Program-made: the position numbers and the translations under genes | Source of the DNA: Rivularia sp. PCC 7116 | Lineage (GTDB): Bacteria; Cyanobacteriota; Cyanobacteriia; Cyanobacteriales; Nostocaceae | DNA length: 64,000 nt | NCBI RefSeq assembly: GCF_000316665.1 | Contig: NC_019678.1 | Coordinates: 186,001 to 250,000, forward strand | Direction of reading: 5' to 3' | Notes under the pieces: model-generated | Told to the model about the DNA's origin: nothing | Database searches by the model: none | The model's input: the letters and a program-made list of their open reading frames with translations, nothing else | Shown here: piece by piece, positions 10,077 through 19,006 of the stretch | Position numbering within the stretch: the first letter of the stretch is position 1 | Layout of the letters: each line of letters begins with the position of its first letter

Positions 10077-13010
10077 ATGAGCAAAAAAAAGCTGGCAAAA
10101 TTTTGGCTGGGGTTGGAAGCTTCAGTGTTGTGCATGGGATTGATTTTAGTACCCTGTGGAAAAGCTTTAACCCAGGAAGACAGCAACAACACGGAAATAA
10201 AGCAGTATTTACAGATTTTAAGTAATTCTTCGCAACGAAAACGATTCAATTTTCGTTTAAAGAAAATCATCGATTCGGAAAATGTAGAACAGCTTTTTAT
10301 ACATTTGAAAGATAAAGATCCTCAAGTTCGGGCTGGTGTAGCTGCTGCATTAGGAAGCTTTCCAGAAAAAGCTGAAGTGGTAGTTCCTAAATTAATTTCT
10401 GCTTTAAAAGATGAAAATTCTGTAGTTCGTGCAAATGCAGCTTATGCTTTAGCACGTATTGGTTCAAAAGCCAAATTAGCTTTTCCCGAGCTACTTAAAG
10501 CTTTAGAGGATAATAACCCAGAAGTAAGAGCTAATTCAGTGGATGCTTTGGGGCGTATGAAGTCTGAAGTTGCTTCCTATATTCCAAATTTAGTTAAAGC
10601 CCTCAAAGATAGCGATGAACAGGTACGTTCTTATGCTGCTTATGCTTTAGGGGGCATAGGTAAAGAAGCAGTTTCAGCAATTCCTAATCTCACTAAAGCT
10701 CTAAAAGACGACTACTTTAAGGTTCGTTCCCGTGCGGTTCAGTCTTTAGGGCGTATGGGTTCGCCAGCAAAATCTTCGGTTCCCGAAATTATCAGACTCC
10801 TGAACGATGAAAATGCCAAAGTTCGCTCTGATGCGATTACAGCTTTGATAGCGATAGACTCTGACGATGCATCAATCGTACCCGTACTTGCAGAAACTCT
10901 CAACGATGCCAACTTAGAAATTCGCGTCAAAGCAGCTATTGCCTTGGGAGATATGGGAATTAAAGCAGCAGATGCAGTACCAGAACTTACCAAAGTCTTA
11001 CAAAATAAAGAACCGCTGTTGCGCGATAAAGCTGCTCAAGCTTTGGGAGAAATTGGCTCGGAATCAGCTGTAAAACCGCTTGCTAAAGCTTTGGAAGATA
11101 GAGAAGCATGGGTTCGCAGAAAAGCCAGTCATGCATTAGGTAAAATTGGTGTTAAAGCAGCACCAGCTTTTACAAAGCTTAGCGAAGCATTAAAAGATAA
11201 AGATGAAAGAGTAAGTTCTGCTGCTGCAGATGCTTGGGGAAAGATAGCAGAAGATTATCAAGATAAAGTCACAAAGTTATCTAATAAAGAATTAGAAACA
11301 GCAATTTCTAGTTTGAAATCAGTTTTAAAAATTGTAGAAGATCCCGCTGCTAATTTTAAGGGAAAACAGCTAGCTCCCATACGGCGATCGCTGTTTACTA
11401 TCCAAACTGAAAAAGATTCCCGAATTTTAACTGTTGCTTTGGAATGGATTGGGAAAAACCCCTGGTTTGCTGTAATTGCCATCTATTTAATATTTTTCCC
11501 TTCTCTATGGACAACTTTATTATGGATACGTCCTTTATGGTTGCTCAAAACTAATAATATTCTGCAACCTTTGAGTAATTTACAATTGCCAGAAGCTCTT
11601 GGTGGTTGGACAATATCGATTCCTAGCTTAATATTTCTAAAACCATTTGCATATCGTTCGCGAGTGCTTGATGCTTGGGTAGAAACGCATATTAAAGCAG
11701 CCCAAGAAACTTTTGCTGAGAAAAAAAGTGTCAGCGCTTGTCTAGATAGAATTCCGATTGCGGTAATTCTTGATGGTAAGACTATAAATAATCTTTCTGC
11801 TGAGGATTTACAGTCAAGTTTTGATAAGAAATTAACTAATATTTTAATTTGGGCTGAAGGTGGTGCAGGTAAAACAAGTTTAGCTTGTCAAATCGCCCAA
11901 ATGGCTATGTCGGATGATATTAAAGAGCGTCCTTGTAAACATAGAATGCTACCCATAATCATCGAACAAGAATTAGATTTTGATGTTGCAGAAGGAGAAC
12001 ATCCTTTCACCGAAACAGTTGCAGGGCAATTACAAATATTAATCGGCGAATCCCAAGCAATTCCTCAAGAGTTAGTCGAAAAATTACTACGTCAAAGAAA
12101 AATTTTAGTTATTATCGATCGCCTTTCAGAAATGAGTGAAGCGACTAGAAAACAAATTCGTCCAGCTTCGCCGGGATTTCCTGCAAATGCTTTGATTGTT
12201 ACTTCTAGATTGGAGGAATCTCTTGATAATGTTCCTAAAACTACGATTAAACCTTTAAGAGTCGCAGGAAATCAGCTTTCATCATTTATGGAAGCTTATT
12301 TATATCAGCGAGGTAAGCGTCATTTATTTAACGATGCTGAATATTTTGATGCTTGTAAGCGTTTATCTTTAATGGTAGGAAAGCGGAATATTACGGTGTT
12401 ATTGGCAAAACTTTACGCCGAACAAATGATATCTCGCGCCGATAAAGAGCAAGAACAATTTGTTGACGATTTACCGTTGAGTATTCCCGATTTAATGCTT
12501 TCATATCTCAACGAATTGAATAGAGATGCAGCAGATATTCAATTAGATAATCGGACTATTCAAAAAGTTGCTAAAGTTATCGCTTGGGAATGTTTAAAGT
12601 ATAGTTACCGACCCAGCCCTGCTAAATTAGATGAGGTTTTAGAAGCCCTTGGAGATAGTGATAGTACCAATACTTATTTACAGCATTTAGAGAAAAGGTT
12701 GCGAGTTATTCAAATCAGCGAACCTGGTAGAGATAAAGTTCGTTTTGCTATCGAACCTTTAGCAGAATATTTAGCTGCTTTACATTTAGTTGATACTTAT
12801 CAGCAGGATAACCATAAATGGATAGAGTTTATTAACAAAGCTAAATCTGTGTCCGATTTAGATGCAATTCAAGGTTTTTTGTTAGCAGTACAAGATTGTT
12901 GTGCGACTAATTCGGAAGAAGTGCCTAGTTTTGTTGTGACTGCGCTATCCGAGTTTACAGGTGTGATGTTAGAAGTAAATACGCAAAGCTTAATTACGTC
13001 GATACTGTAA
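10077..13010 (+). CDS. HEAT-repeat/transmembrane/NACHT ATPase, paralogue 1
   Basis: Predicted membrane receptor-type STAND ATPase of 977 residues. Order: signal peptide (about 1-32, with a Gly-Lys-Ala type cleavage site), HEAT repeats of about 31 residues (about 75-410; repeated pattern alkaline-DxxxxVRxxAAxALG), a short coiled region, one transmembrane helix around 462-490 ending in RPLWLLK, a linker domain (LPEALGGW, RVLDAW) and a NACHT module. Walker A is AEGGAGKTS at about 592, Walker B is VIIDRLSEM at about 677, the sensor motif is LIVTSRLEE at about 704, and the NACHT-associated EPLAEYLAAL is at about 892. By the positive-inside rule the HEAT part should be periplasmic and the NACHT part cytosolic. 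This is the most divergent of the five tandem paralogues. No C-terminal sensor or separate effector domain is visible. Confidence 0.85.
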   Translation: MSKKKLAKFWLGLEASVLCMGLILVPCGKALTQEDSNNTEIKQYLQILSNSSQRKRFNFRLKKIIDSENVEQLFIHLKDKDPQVRAGVAAALGSFPEKAEVVVPKLISALKDENSVVRANAAYALARIGSKAKLAFPELLKALEDNNPEVRANSVDALGRMKSEVASYIPNLVKALKDSDEQVRSYAAYALGGIGKEAVSAIPNLTKALKDDYFKVRSRAVQSLGRMGSPAKSSVPEIIRLLNDENAKVRSDAITALIAIDSDDASIVPVLAETLNDANLEIRVKAAIALGDMGIKAADAVPELTKVLQNKEPLLRDKAAQALGEIGSESAVKPLAKALEDREAWVRRKASHALGKIGVKAAPAFTKLSEALKDKDERVSSAAADAWGKIAEDYQDKVTKLSNKELETAISSLKSVLKIVEDPAANFKGKQLAPIRRSLFTIQTEKDSRILTVALEWIGKNPWFAVIAIYLIFFPSLWTTLLWIRPLWLLKTNNILQPLSNLQLPEALGGWTISIPSLIFLKPFAYRSRVLDAWVETHIKAAQETFAEKKSVSACLDRIPIAVILDGKTINNLSAEDLQSSFDKKLTNILIWAEGGAGKTSLACQIAQMAMSDDIKERPCKHRMLPIIIEQELDFDVAEGEHPFTETVAGQLQILIGESQAIPQELVEKLLRQRKILVIIDRLSEMSEATRKQIRPASPGFPANALIVTSRLEESLDNVPKTTIKPLRVAGNQLSSFMEAYLYQRGKRHLFNDAEYFDACKRLSLMVGKRNITVLLAKLYAEQMISRADKEQEQFVDDLPLSIPDLMLSYLNELNRDAADIQLDNRTIQKVAKVIAWECLKYSYRPSPAKLDEVLEALGDSDSTNTYLQHLEKRLRVIQISEPGRDKVRFAIEPLAEYLAALHLVDTYQQDNHKWIEFINKAKSVSDLDAIQGFLLAVQDCCATNSEEVPSFVVTALSEFTGVMLEVNTQSLITSIL

Positions 13011-13043
13011 ACTTTGCTCATTGTTTTTTGAATATTTAAAATT

Positions 13044-16000
13044 ATGAATAAAATAAAATTAAATATATTTTTCAATATTTTTGGAATTTTTATCTTCTCT
13101 ACAGGATTATCTTTAGCAAATATAAATAAAGCTTGGGGGGAAGAAATTAGCGATAGTATACTACAAAAATATGGAGAGAATGTAAATGAAATTGAGGATT
13201 ACAGATTAAGTAAGTTTAATTTAGAAAATACTACAACCCAAAATATCGATCCAGTAGTTGAAAAATTAACAAGTTCAAATGCTAAAGTTCGCGCTGGTGC
13301 TGCAAATATTCTCAGCAGCGTAGATCGCAAATCGGTAATACCAGCACTTATCAAAGCTTTGCAAGACGAAAATAAACAAGTTCGCTCTAATGCTGCTCTT
13401 TCATTAGGAGAAATTGAAAAAAGCAATCCATCACCATCGATAGTTACAGCACTAAGCAAAGCTTTAAAAGATGAAAATGCAACCGTTCGTTATAGTGCTG
13501 CTTATGCATTAGGAAAAGTCGCAAAAGGAGGGTATCGAGCATATAAGAAAATTTATCAAGCAGTACCCGCACTTATTCAAGTTTTACAAGATGAAAATGC
13601 ACAAGTTCGTTCAAGGGCGGCATTAGTTTTAAATCAGATAAAAGAAATAGAAAAACCAATTTTACAGAAGCAAGCAAAAGCTGTTGCCAAAGAAATACCC
13701 GCATTAAATCAAGCTCTAAGTCACAAAGATGCACAAGTTCGTCGCTATGCTGCCAAAGCTTTGGAAATTGCAGGCAAAGAAGCAGCATCATCGGTACAAC
13801 CTCTTATCAAAGTTTTAAGAGATAAAAATTCACAAGTTCGTTCATCTGCTGCCAAAGCTTTGGGGAATATTGCAGATAAAGCAGCAGTAGAGCCACTTAT
13901 TGAAGCTTTGGAAGATAAAAATTCACAAGTTCGTTCGTCTGCGGCTCAAGCTTTGGGGAGTCTTGCAGACAAAGCCGCAGTAGAGTCACTTATTGAAGCT
14001 TTAGAAGATAAAAATTCACAAGTTCGTTCGTCTGCGGCTCAAGCTTTGGGGCTTATTGCAGATAAAGCAGCAGTAAAACCACTGATTCAAGCTCTGAAAG
14101 ATGAAGAAAAAGAAGTTCGTTCATCTGCGGCTGAAGCTTTAGGGCTTATTAAAGATAAAGCAGCAGTAAAACCACTTATCAAAGCTTTGGAAGACGAAGA
14201 GTCTGGGGTTCGCTTAACTACTAATATCGCTTTGGGCAGAATGGGGAAAACAGCAGCTCCAGCAGTACCAGAAATTATCCGAACTTTGAAAGATACAGAT
14301 AGTATTGTTCGCTCTAATGCTGCTGAAATGTTGTCTTATGTAGGGAAAGACTACAGAAATCAAGCCGAAAAGCTATCCCATCAAGAGTTAGAAACTGGGA
14401 TTGCTACCTTAGAAACAGCCTTAAAAGCGTTAGAAGCAATCAAAGAAAAATTTGAAGACGAGCAAGAATCTCTCAAAGCTGATTTAACCACATTAAAAAA
14501 AGAAAAAGACTCGCGCTTAACATCGCGGATATTTGAATGGATGGTAAAACATCCTTGGTTTGCAGCAACCATTATTTATCTAATATTCTTCCCGTTATTA
14601 TGGTCAAGTTTATTATTAATACGTCCTCTATGGCTACTGAAACTCAATCAAAAACTTCAACCATTAAGCAACTTACAACTACCAGAAGCTCTTGGTGGTT
14701 GGACAATCTCTATTCCCGGAATCATCTTTTTACAACCATTCACCTATCATCCCCGAGTTTTAGATGCATGGGTAGCTACTAATATCAAAGTTGCTCGCGA
14801 TAACTTCTCCGTTAAAAAGACAGTCAGCAATCGCGCCGAGCATATTTCTCTACCCGTCGTAGTTGATAAGAAAACCATCGCGAATTTCTCCGGTAACGAT
14901 TTAAAAGCTTGCTTTGACAAAAAATTAACTAATATCCTAATTCACGCCGAAGGGGGTTCGGGAAAAACAAGTTTAGCTTGTCAATTAGCAAAATGGGGAA
15001 TGTCAGATGACATCAATATTCGTCCTTCCAAACATCGGATGCTACCCATACTAATAGAACAAGAATTAGATATAGATGGTGAGGGGAATCAAGCTTTTAT
15101 CCAAGAAATTTGCGGGCAGTTACAAGTTTTAATTGGTGAATCTGAAGTCATTCCCACCAAGTTAGTTGAAAACCTCCTACGTCAAAGGCGAATTTTAGTA
15201 ATTATCGACCATTTTTCTGAAATGAGCTTTTCTACTAGAAAGCAAATTCGTCCCGCTTCTCCCAACTTTCCCGCTAATGCTCTAATAGTAACTTCGCGTT
15301 TAGAAGAATCTCTTGATAACGTTCCTAAAACAACTTTAAAACCTTTACGAGTATCGGGGAATCAACTTTCATCATTTATGGAAGCTTATTTAACCCAAAG
15401 AGGGAAGCGAGATTTATTTGATGATGCCGAATATTTTGATGCTTGTCGTCGTTTATCTTTGATGGTGGGTAAGCGCAATATTACAGCTTTATTTGCCAAA
15501 CTTTATGCCGAGCAGATGATTGCTAAAGTCGCAGTTGATAGCGATGATTTTGTCGATGATTTACCACTGAGTATTCCCGATTTGATGTTGGGATATATTA
15601 ATGAACTTAATAGAGAAACGGCTGAAGGTGAATTAGACAATCGTACTCTACAAAAAGACGCGAAAACAATCGCTTGGGAATGCTTGAAGAAAACTTTTCG
15701 TCCCGGTAGTACTAAATTAGATAATGTTGTAGCAGTACTTGATAATCAAGATAGCGTAAATGCAAGATTGCACCATTTAGAAAAAAGGTTGCGAATTATT
15801 CAAATTAGCGAACCTGGTAGGGATAAAGTTCGGTTTGCTTTAGATCCATTAGCGGAATATTTGGCTGCTTTGTATTTAGTTGATAGCTATGGGCAAGATA
15901 AAGATAAATGGATGGAATTTATTAACGCTGCAAAATCTGTACCGGATTTAGATGCAATTCAAGGTTTTCTTTTAGCAGTGCAGGATTGTTGTGTGAGCAA

Positions 16001-16100
16001 CCCAGAAGATGTTTCTGATTTTATTGTCGCTTCACTATCTGAATTGACTGGTGTTGTTTTAACTCCTTCTCAAGAAAGTCAAAGAGCATCTATTTTATAA
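13044..16100 (+). CDS. HEAT-repeat/transmembrane/NACHT ATPase, paralogue 2
   Basis: Second gene of the array, 1018 residues, starting 33 bases after paralogue 1, so cotranscription is likely. Signal peptide about 1-31, with cleavage predicted after AWG; HEAT repeats about 65-440, several of them near-copies of 31 residues (QVRSSAAQALG units, DNA about 13810-14160); coiled segment; transmembrane helix about 502-526; NACHT module with Walker A AEGGSGKTS at about 635 and Walker B VIIDHFSEM. The sensor motif is LIVTSRLEE. From about 14486 onward the DNA is nearly identical to paralogue 3, while the HEAT half is not. The last residues (SQRASIL) differ from paralogues 3 and 5. Confidence 0.85.
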   Translation: MNKIKLNIFFNIFGIFIFSTGLSLANINKAWGEEISDSILQKYGENVNEIEDYRLSKFNLENTTTQNIDPVVEKLTSSNAKVRAGAANILSSVDRKSVIPALIKALQDENKQVRSNAALSLGEIEKSNPSPSIVTALSKALKDENATVRYSAAYALGKVAKGGYRAYKKIYQAVPALIQVLQDENAQVRSRAALVLNQIKEIEKPILQKQAKAVAKEIPALNQALSHKDAQVRRYAAKALEIAGKEAASSVQPLIKVLRDKNSQVRSSAAKALGNIADKAAVEPLIEALEDKNSQVRSSAAQALGSLADKAAVESLIEALEDKNSQVRSSAAQALGLIADKAAVKPLIQALKDEEKEVRSSAAEALGLIKDKAAVKPLIKALEDEESGVRLTTNIALGRMGKTAAPAVPEIIRTLKDTDSIVRSNAAEMLSYVGKDYRNQAEKLSHQELETGIATLETALKALEAIKEKFEDEQESLKADLTTLKKEKDSRLTSRIFEWMVKHPWFAATIIYLIFFPLLWSSLLLIRPLWLLKLNQKLQPLSNLQLPEALGGWTISIPGIIFLQPFTYHPRVLDAWVATNIKVARDNFSVKKTVSNRAEHISLPVVVDKKTIANFSGNDLKACFDKKLTNILIHAEGGSGKTSLACQLAKWGMSDDINIRPSKHRMLPILIEQELDIDGEGNQAFIQEICGQLQVLIGESEVIPTKLVENLLRQRRILVIIDHFSEMSFSTRKQIRPASPNFPANALIVTSRLEESLDNVPKTTLKPLRVSGNQLSSFMEAYLTQRGKRDLFDDAEYFDACRRLSLMVGKRNITALFAKLYAEQMIAKVAVDSDDFVDDLPLSIPDLMLGYINELNRETAEGELDNRTLQKDAKTIAWECLKKTFRPGSTKLDNVVAVLDNQDSVNARLHHLEKRLRIIQISEPGRDKVRFALDPLAEYLAALYLVDSYGQDKDKWMEFINAAKSVPDLDAIQGFLLAVQDCCVSNPEDVSDFIVASLSELTGVVLTPSQESQRASIL

Positions 16101-16129
16101 AAATTAATAATCATTAATTACTCAAAAAT

Positions 16130-18976
16130 ATGAATAATAGTATAAATATATTTTTTAAATTTATTCAAGTCTCTGCTATATCTCTGGGATTGTCTTTAAC
16201 ATCTATAAACCAAGCTTCAGGAGCATTAATCGAAGACAGTAAACTAGAAAAATACGCGAATATAAGAAAAAGAATTGAAACAAATAAAAAAGTTGGCGTT
16301 ATCCTGCGACAAACAACGCCAGAAGCAGTAAATAAATTAATAGAAAAATTACAAAGTAAAGACGCTGAAATCCGTGGTGGTGCAGCCTCTATTTTAGGTG
16401 AGGTAAATCAACAGCAAGAATTAGTGATATCAGCACTCATCAAAGCTTTGCAAGATGAAAACCCCATAATTCGTGCTAATGCTGCTAGCTCATTAGGAGA
16501 ATTATTGCCCTTTTCAGAATCATCAGAATCAATCATTACGGCACTTACTCAAGCTTTGCAAGATAAAAATTCATTAGTTCGCTCAAAAGCTATATCTGCT
16601 TTGAAAGAGTCAACATCAATTTTGAGAGGTACAAAATCGATTTCCGATCAAGAATTATTAGTACCAAAACTCATCCGAGCTTTACAAGATAAAAATCCAG
16701 TAGTTCGTGCAAATGCAGCCTCTTATTTAAAAGAAATAGTACCTAGTCATAAATTATTAATGGCATCTGACATCGAAGCCAGAATATTCAGCAGAATATT
16801 ACTATCGCTTGAAAAAGAATTACCAATATTAACTGAATCTTTAGAAGACGATAGCTCAGAAGTTCGCTCATCTATAGCTAAGGTTTTAGAAGTAATGGGA
16901 GAAAAAGCAGCATCAGCAGTACCACAACTTACTGAAACTCTCAAAGACGATAACTCACAAGTTCGTATATCTGTTGCTTTCGCTTTAGGAAAGATGAAAA
17001 CAAAAGCAGCATCAGCAGTGCCGCAACTCGCTAAAACTCTCAAAGATGATAATTCAAAAGTTCGCTCAACTACTGCTTGGGCTTTAGGGAATATTGGAGA
17101 AAAATCAATATCAGCAGTACCGCAACTTATTCAAGCTCTAGAAGATGATAGTTCGGAAGTTCGTTCATCTACGGTTTTCGCTTTAAAAATGATAGCAGAA
17201 GGTTATCGAAATCAAGTTGAGAAACTATCTAATAAAGAGCTAGAAGCTGGAATTAATAATATTGAAAAAGCCGTAAAGGCATTAGATAAAATTACATCAG
17301 CAGACTTAAAAGTAACCGAAAAGGTATTTAACAAATTTAAATTATCTGTACAACGTACTTTAACCACATTAAAAAAAGAAAAAGACTCGCGCTTAACATC
17401 GCGGATATTTGAATGGATGGTAAAACATCCTTGGTTTGCAGCAACCATTATTTATCTAATATTCTTCCCGTTATTATGGTCAAGTTTATTATTAATACGT
17501 CCTCTATGGCTACTGAAACTCAATCAAAAACTTCAACCATTAAGCAACTTACAACTACCAGAAGCTCTTGGTGGTTGGACAATCTCTATTCCCGGAATCA
17601 TCTTTTTACAACCATTCACCTATCATCCCCGAGTCTTAGATGCATGGGTAGCTACTAATATCAAAGTTGCTCGCGATAACTTCTCCGTTAAAAAGACAGT
17701 CAGCAATCGCGCCGAGCATATTTCTCTACCCGTCGTAGTTGATAAGAAAACCATCGCGAATTTCTCCGGTAACGATTTAAAAGCGAGCTTTGACAAAAAA
17801 TTAACTAATATCCTAATTCACGCCGAAGGGGGTTCGGGAAAAACAAGTTTAGCTTGTCAATTAGCAAAATGGGGAATGTCAGATGACATCAATATTCGTC
17901 CTTCCAAACATCGGATGCTACCCATACTAATCGAACAAGAATTAGATGTAGATGCTGAAGGAAATCAAGCTTTTATCCAAGAAATTTGCGGGCAGTTACA
18001 AGTTTTAATTGGTGAATCTGAAGTCATTCCCACCAAGTTAGTTGAAAACCTCCTACGTCAAAGGCGAATTTTAGTAATCATCGACCATTTTTCTGAAATG
18101 AGCTTTTCTACCAGAAAGCAAATTCGTCCCGCTTCTCCCAACTTTCCCGCTAATGCGCTGATAGTAAATTCTAGATTAGAAGAATCTCTTGATAACGTTC
18201 CTAAAACAACTTTAAAACCGCTACGAGTATCGGGTAATCAACTTTCATCATTTATGGAAGCTTATTTAACTCAAAGAGGAAAGCGAGACTTATTTGATGA
18301 TGCCGAATATTTTGATGCTTGTCGTCGTTTATCTTTGATGGTGGGTAAGCGCAATATTACAGCTTTATTTGCCAAACTTTATGCCGAGCGGATGATTGCT
18401 AAAGTCGCAGTTGATAGTGATGATTTTGTCGATGATTTGCCGTTAAGTATTCCCGATTTGATGTTGGGATATATTAACGAACTTAATAGAGAAACGGCTG
18501 AAGGTGAATTAGATAATCGTACTCTACAAAAAGACGCGAAAACAATCGCTTGGGAATGCTTGAAGAAAACTTTTCGTCCCGGTAGTACTAAATTAGATGA
18601 TGTTGTAGCAGTACTTGATAATCAAGATAGCGTAAATGCAAGATTGCATCATTTAGAAAAAAGATTGCGAATTATTCAAATTAGCGAACCTGGTAGAGAT
18701 AAAGTTCGGTTTGCTTTAGATCCATTAGCGGAATATTTGGCTGCTTTGTATTTAGTTGATAGTTATGGGCAAGATAAAGATAAATGGATGGAATTTATTA
18801 ACGCTGCAAAATCTGTGAATGATTTAGAGGCAATTCAAGGTTTTCTTTTAGCAGTGCAGGATTGTTGTGTGAGCAACCCAGAAGATGTTTCTGATTTTAT
18901 TGTCGCTTCACTATCTGAATTGACTGGTGTTGTTTTAACTCCTTCTCAAGAAAGTTTGATTACACATGGTTTTTAA
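16130..18976 (+). CDS. HEAT-repeat/transmembrane/NACHT ATPase, paralogue 3
   Basis: Third gene of the array, 948 residues, 29 bases after paralogue 2. Signal peptide about 1-32 (predicted cleavage after ASG), HEAT repeats about 65-355 (fewest of the five), coiled region, transmembrane helix about 433-458, NACHT module with Walker A AEGGSGKTS at about 565. The sensor-1 motif reads LIVNSRLEE instead of TSR, a change shared only with paralogue 5. Near the end it has VNDLEAIQG where paralogues 2 and 5 have VPDLDAIQG, so its NACHT half is a mosaic. The C-terminus SLITHGF is shared with paralogue 5 and DNA identity to that gene stops at the stop codon. Confidence 0.85.
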   Translation: MNNSINIFFKFIQVSAISLGLSLTSINQASGALIEDSKLEKYANIRKRIETNKKVGVILRQTTPEAVNKLIEKLQSKDAEIRGGAASILGEVNQQQELVISALIKALQDENPIIRANAASSLGELLPFSESSESIITALTQALQDKNSLVRSKAISALKESTSILRGTKSISDQELLVPKLIRALQDKNPVVRANAASYLKEIVPSHKLLMASDIEARIFSRILLSLEKELPILTESLEDDSSEVRSSIAKVLEVMGEKAASAVPQLTETLKDDNSQVRISVAFALGKMKTKAASAVPQLAKTLKDDNSKVRSTTAWALGNIGEKSISAVPQLIQALEDDSSEVRSSTVFALKMIAEGYRNQVEKLSNKELEAGINNIEKAVKALDKITSADLKVTEKVFNKFKLSVQRTLTTLKKEKDSRLTSRIFEWMVKHPWFAATIIYLIFFPLLWSSLLLIRPLWLLKLNQKLQPLSNLQLPEALGGWTISIPGIIFLQPFTYHPRVLDAWVATNIKVARDNFSVKKTVSNRAEHISLPVVVDKKTIANFSGNDLKASFDKKLTNILIHAEGGSGKTSLACQLAKWGMSDDINIRPSKHRMLPILIEQELDVDAEGNQAFIQEICGQLQVLIGESEVIPTKLVENLLRQRRILVIIDHFSEMSFSTRKQIRPASPNFPANALIVNSRLEESLDNVPKTTLKPLRVSGNQLSSFMEAYLTQRGKRDLFDDAEYFDACRRLSLMVGKRNITALFAKLYAERMIAKVAVDSDDFVDDLPLSIPDLMLGYINELNRETAEGELDNRTLQKDAKTIAWECLKKTFRPGSTKLDDVVAVLDNQDSVNARLHHLEKRLRIIQISEPGRDKVRFALDPLAEYLAALYLVDSYGQDKDKWMEFINAAKSVNDLEAIQGFLLAVQDCCVSNPEDVSDFIVASLSELTGVVLTPSQESLITHGF

Positions 18977-19006
18977 ATCATTAATTATATAAATTTGTTT
19001 TTTGTT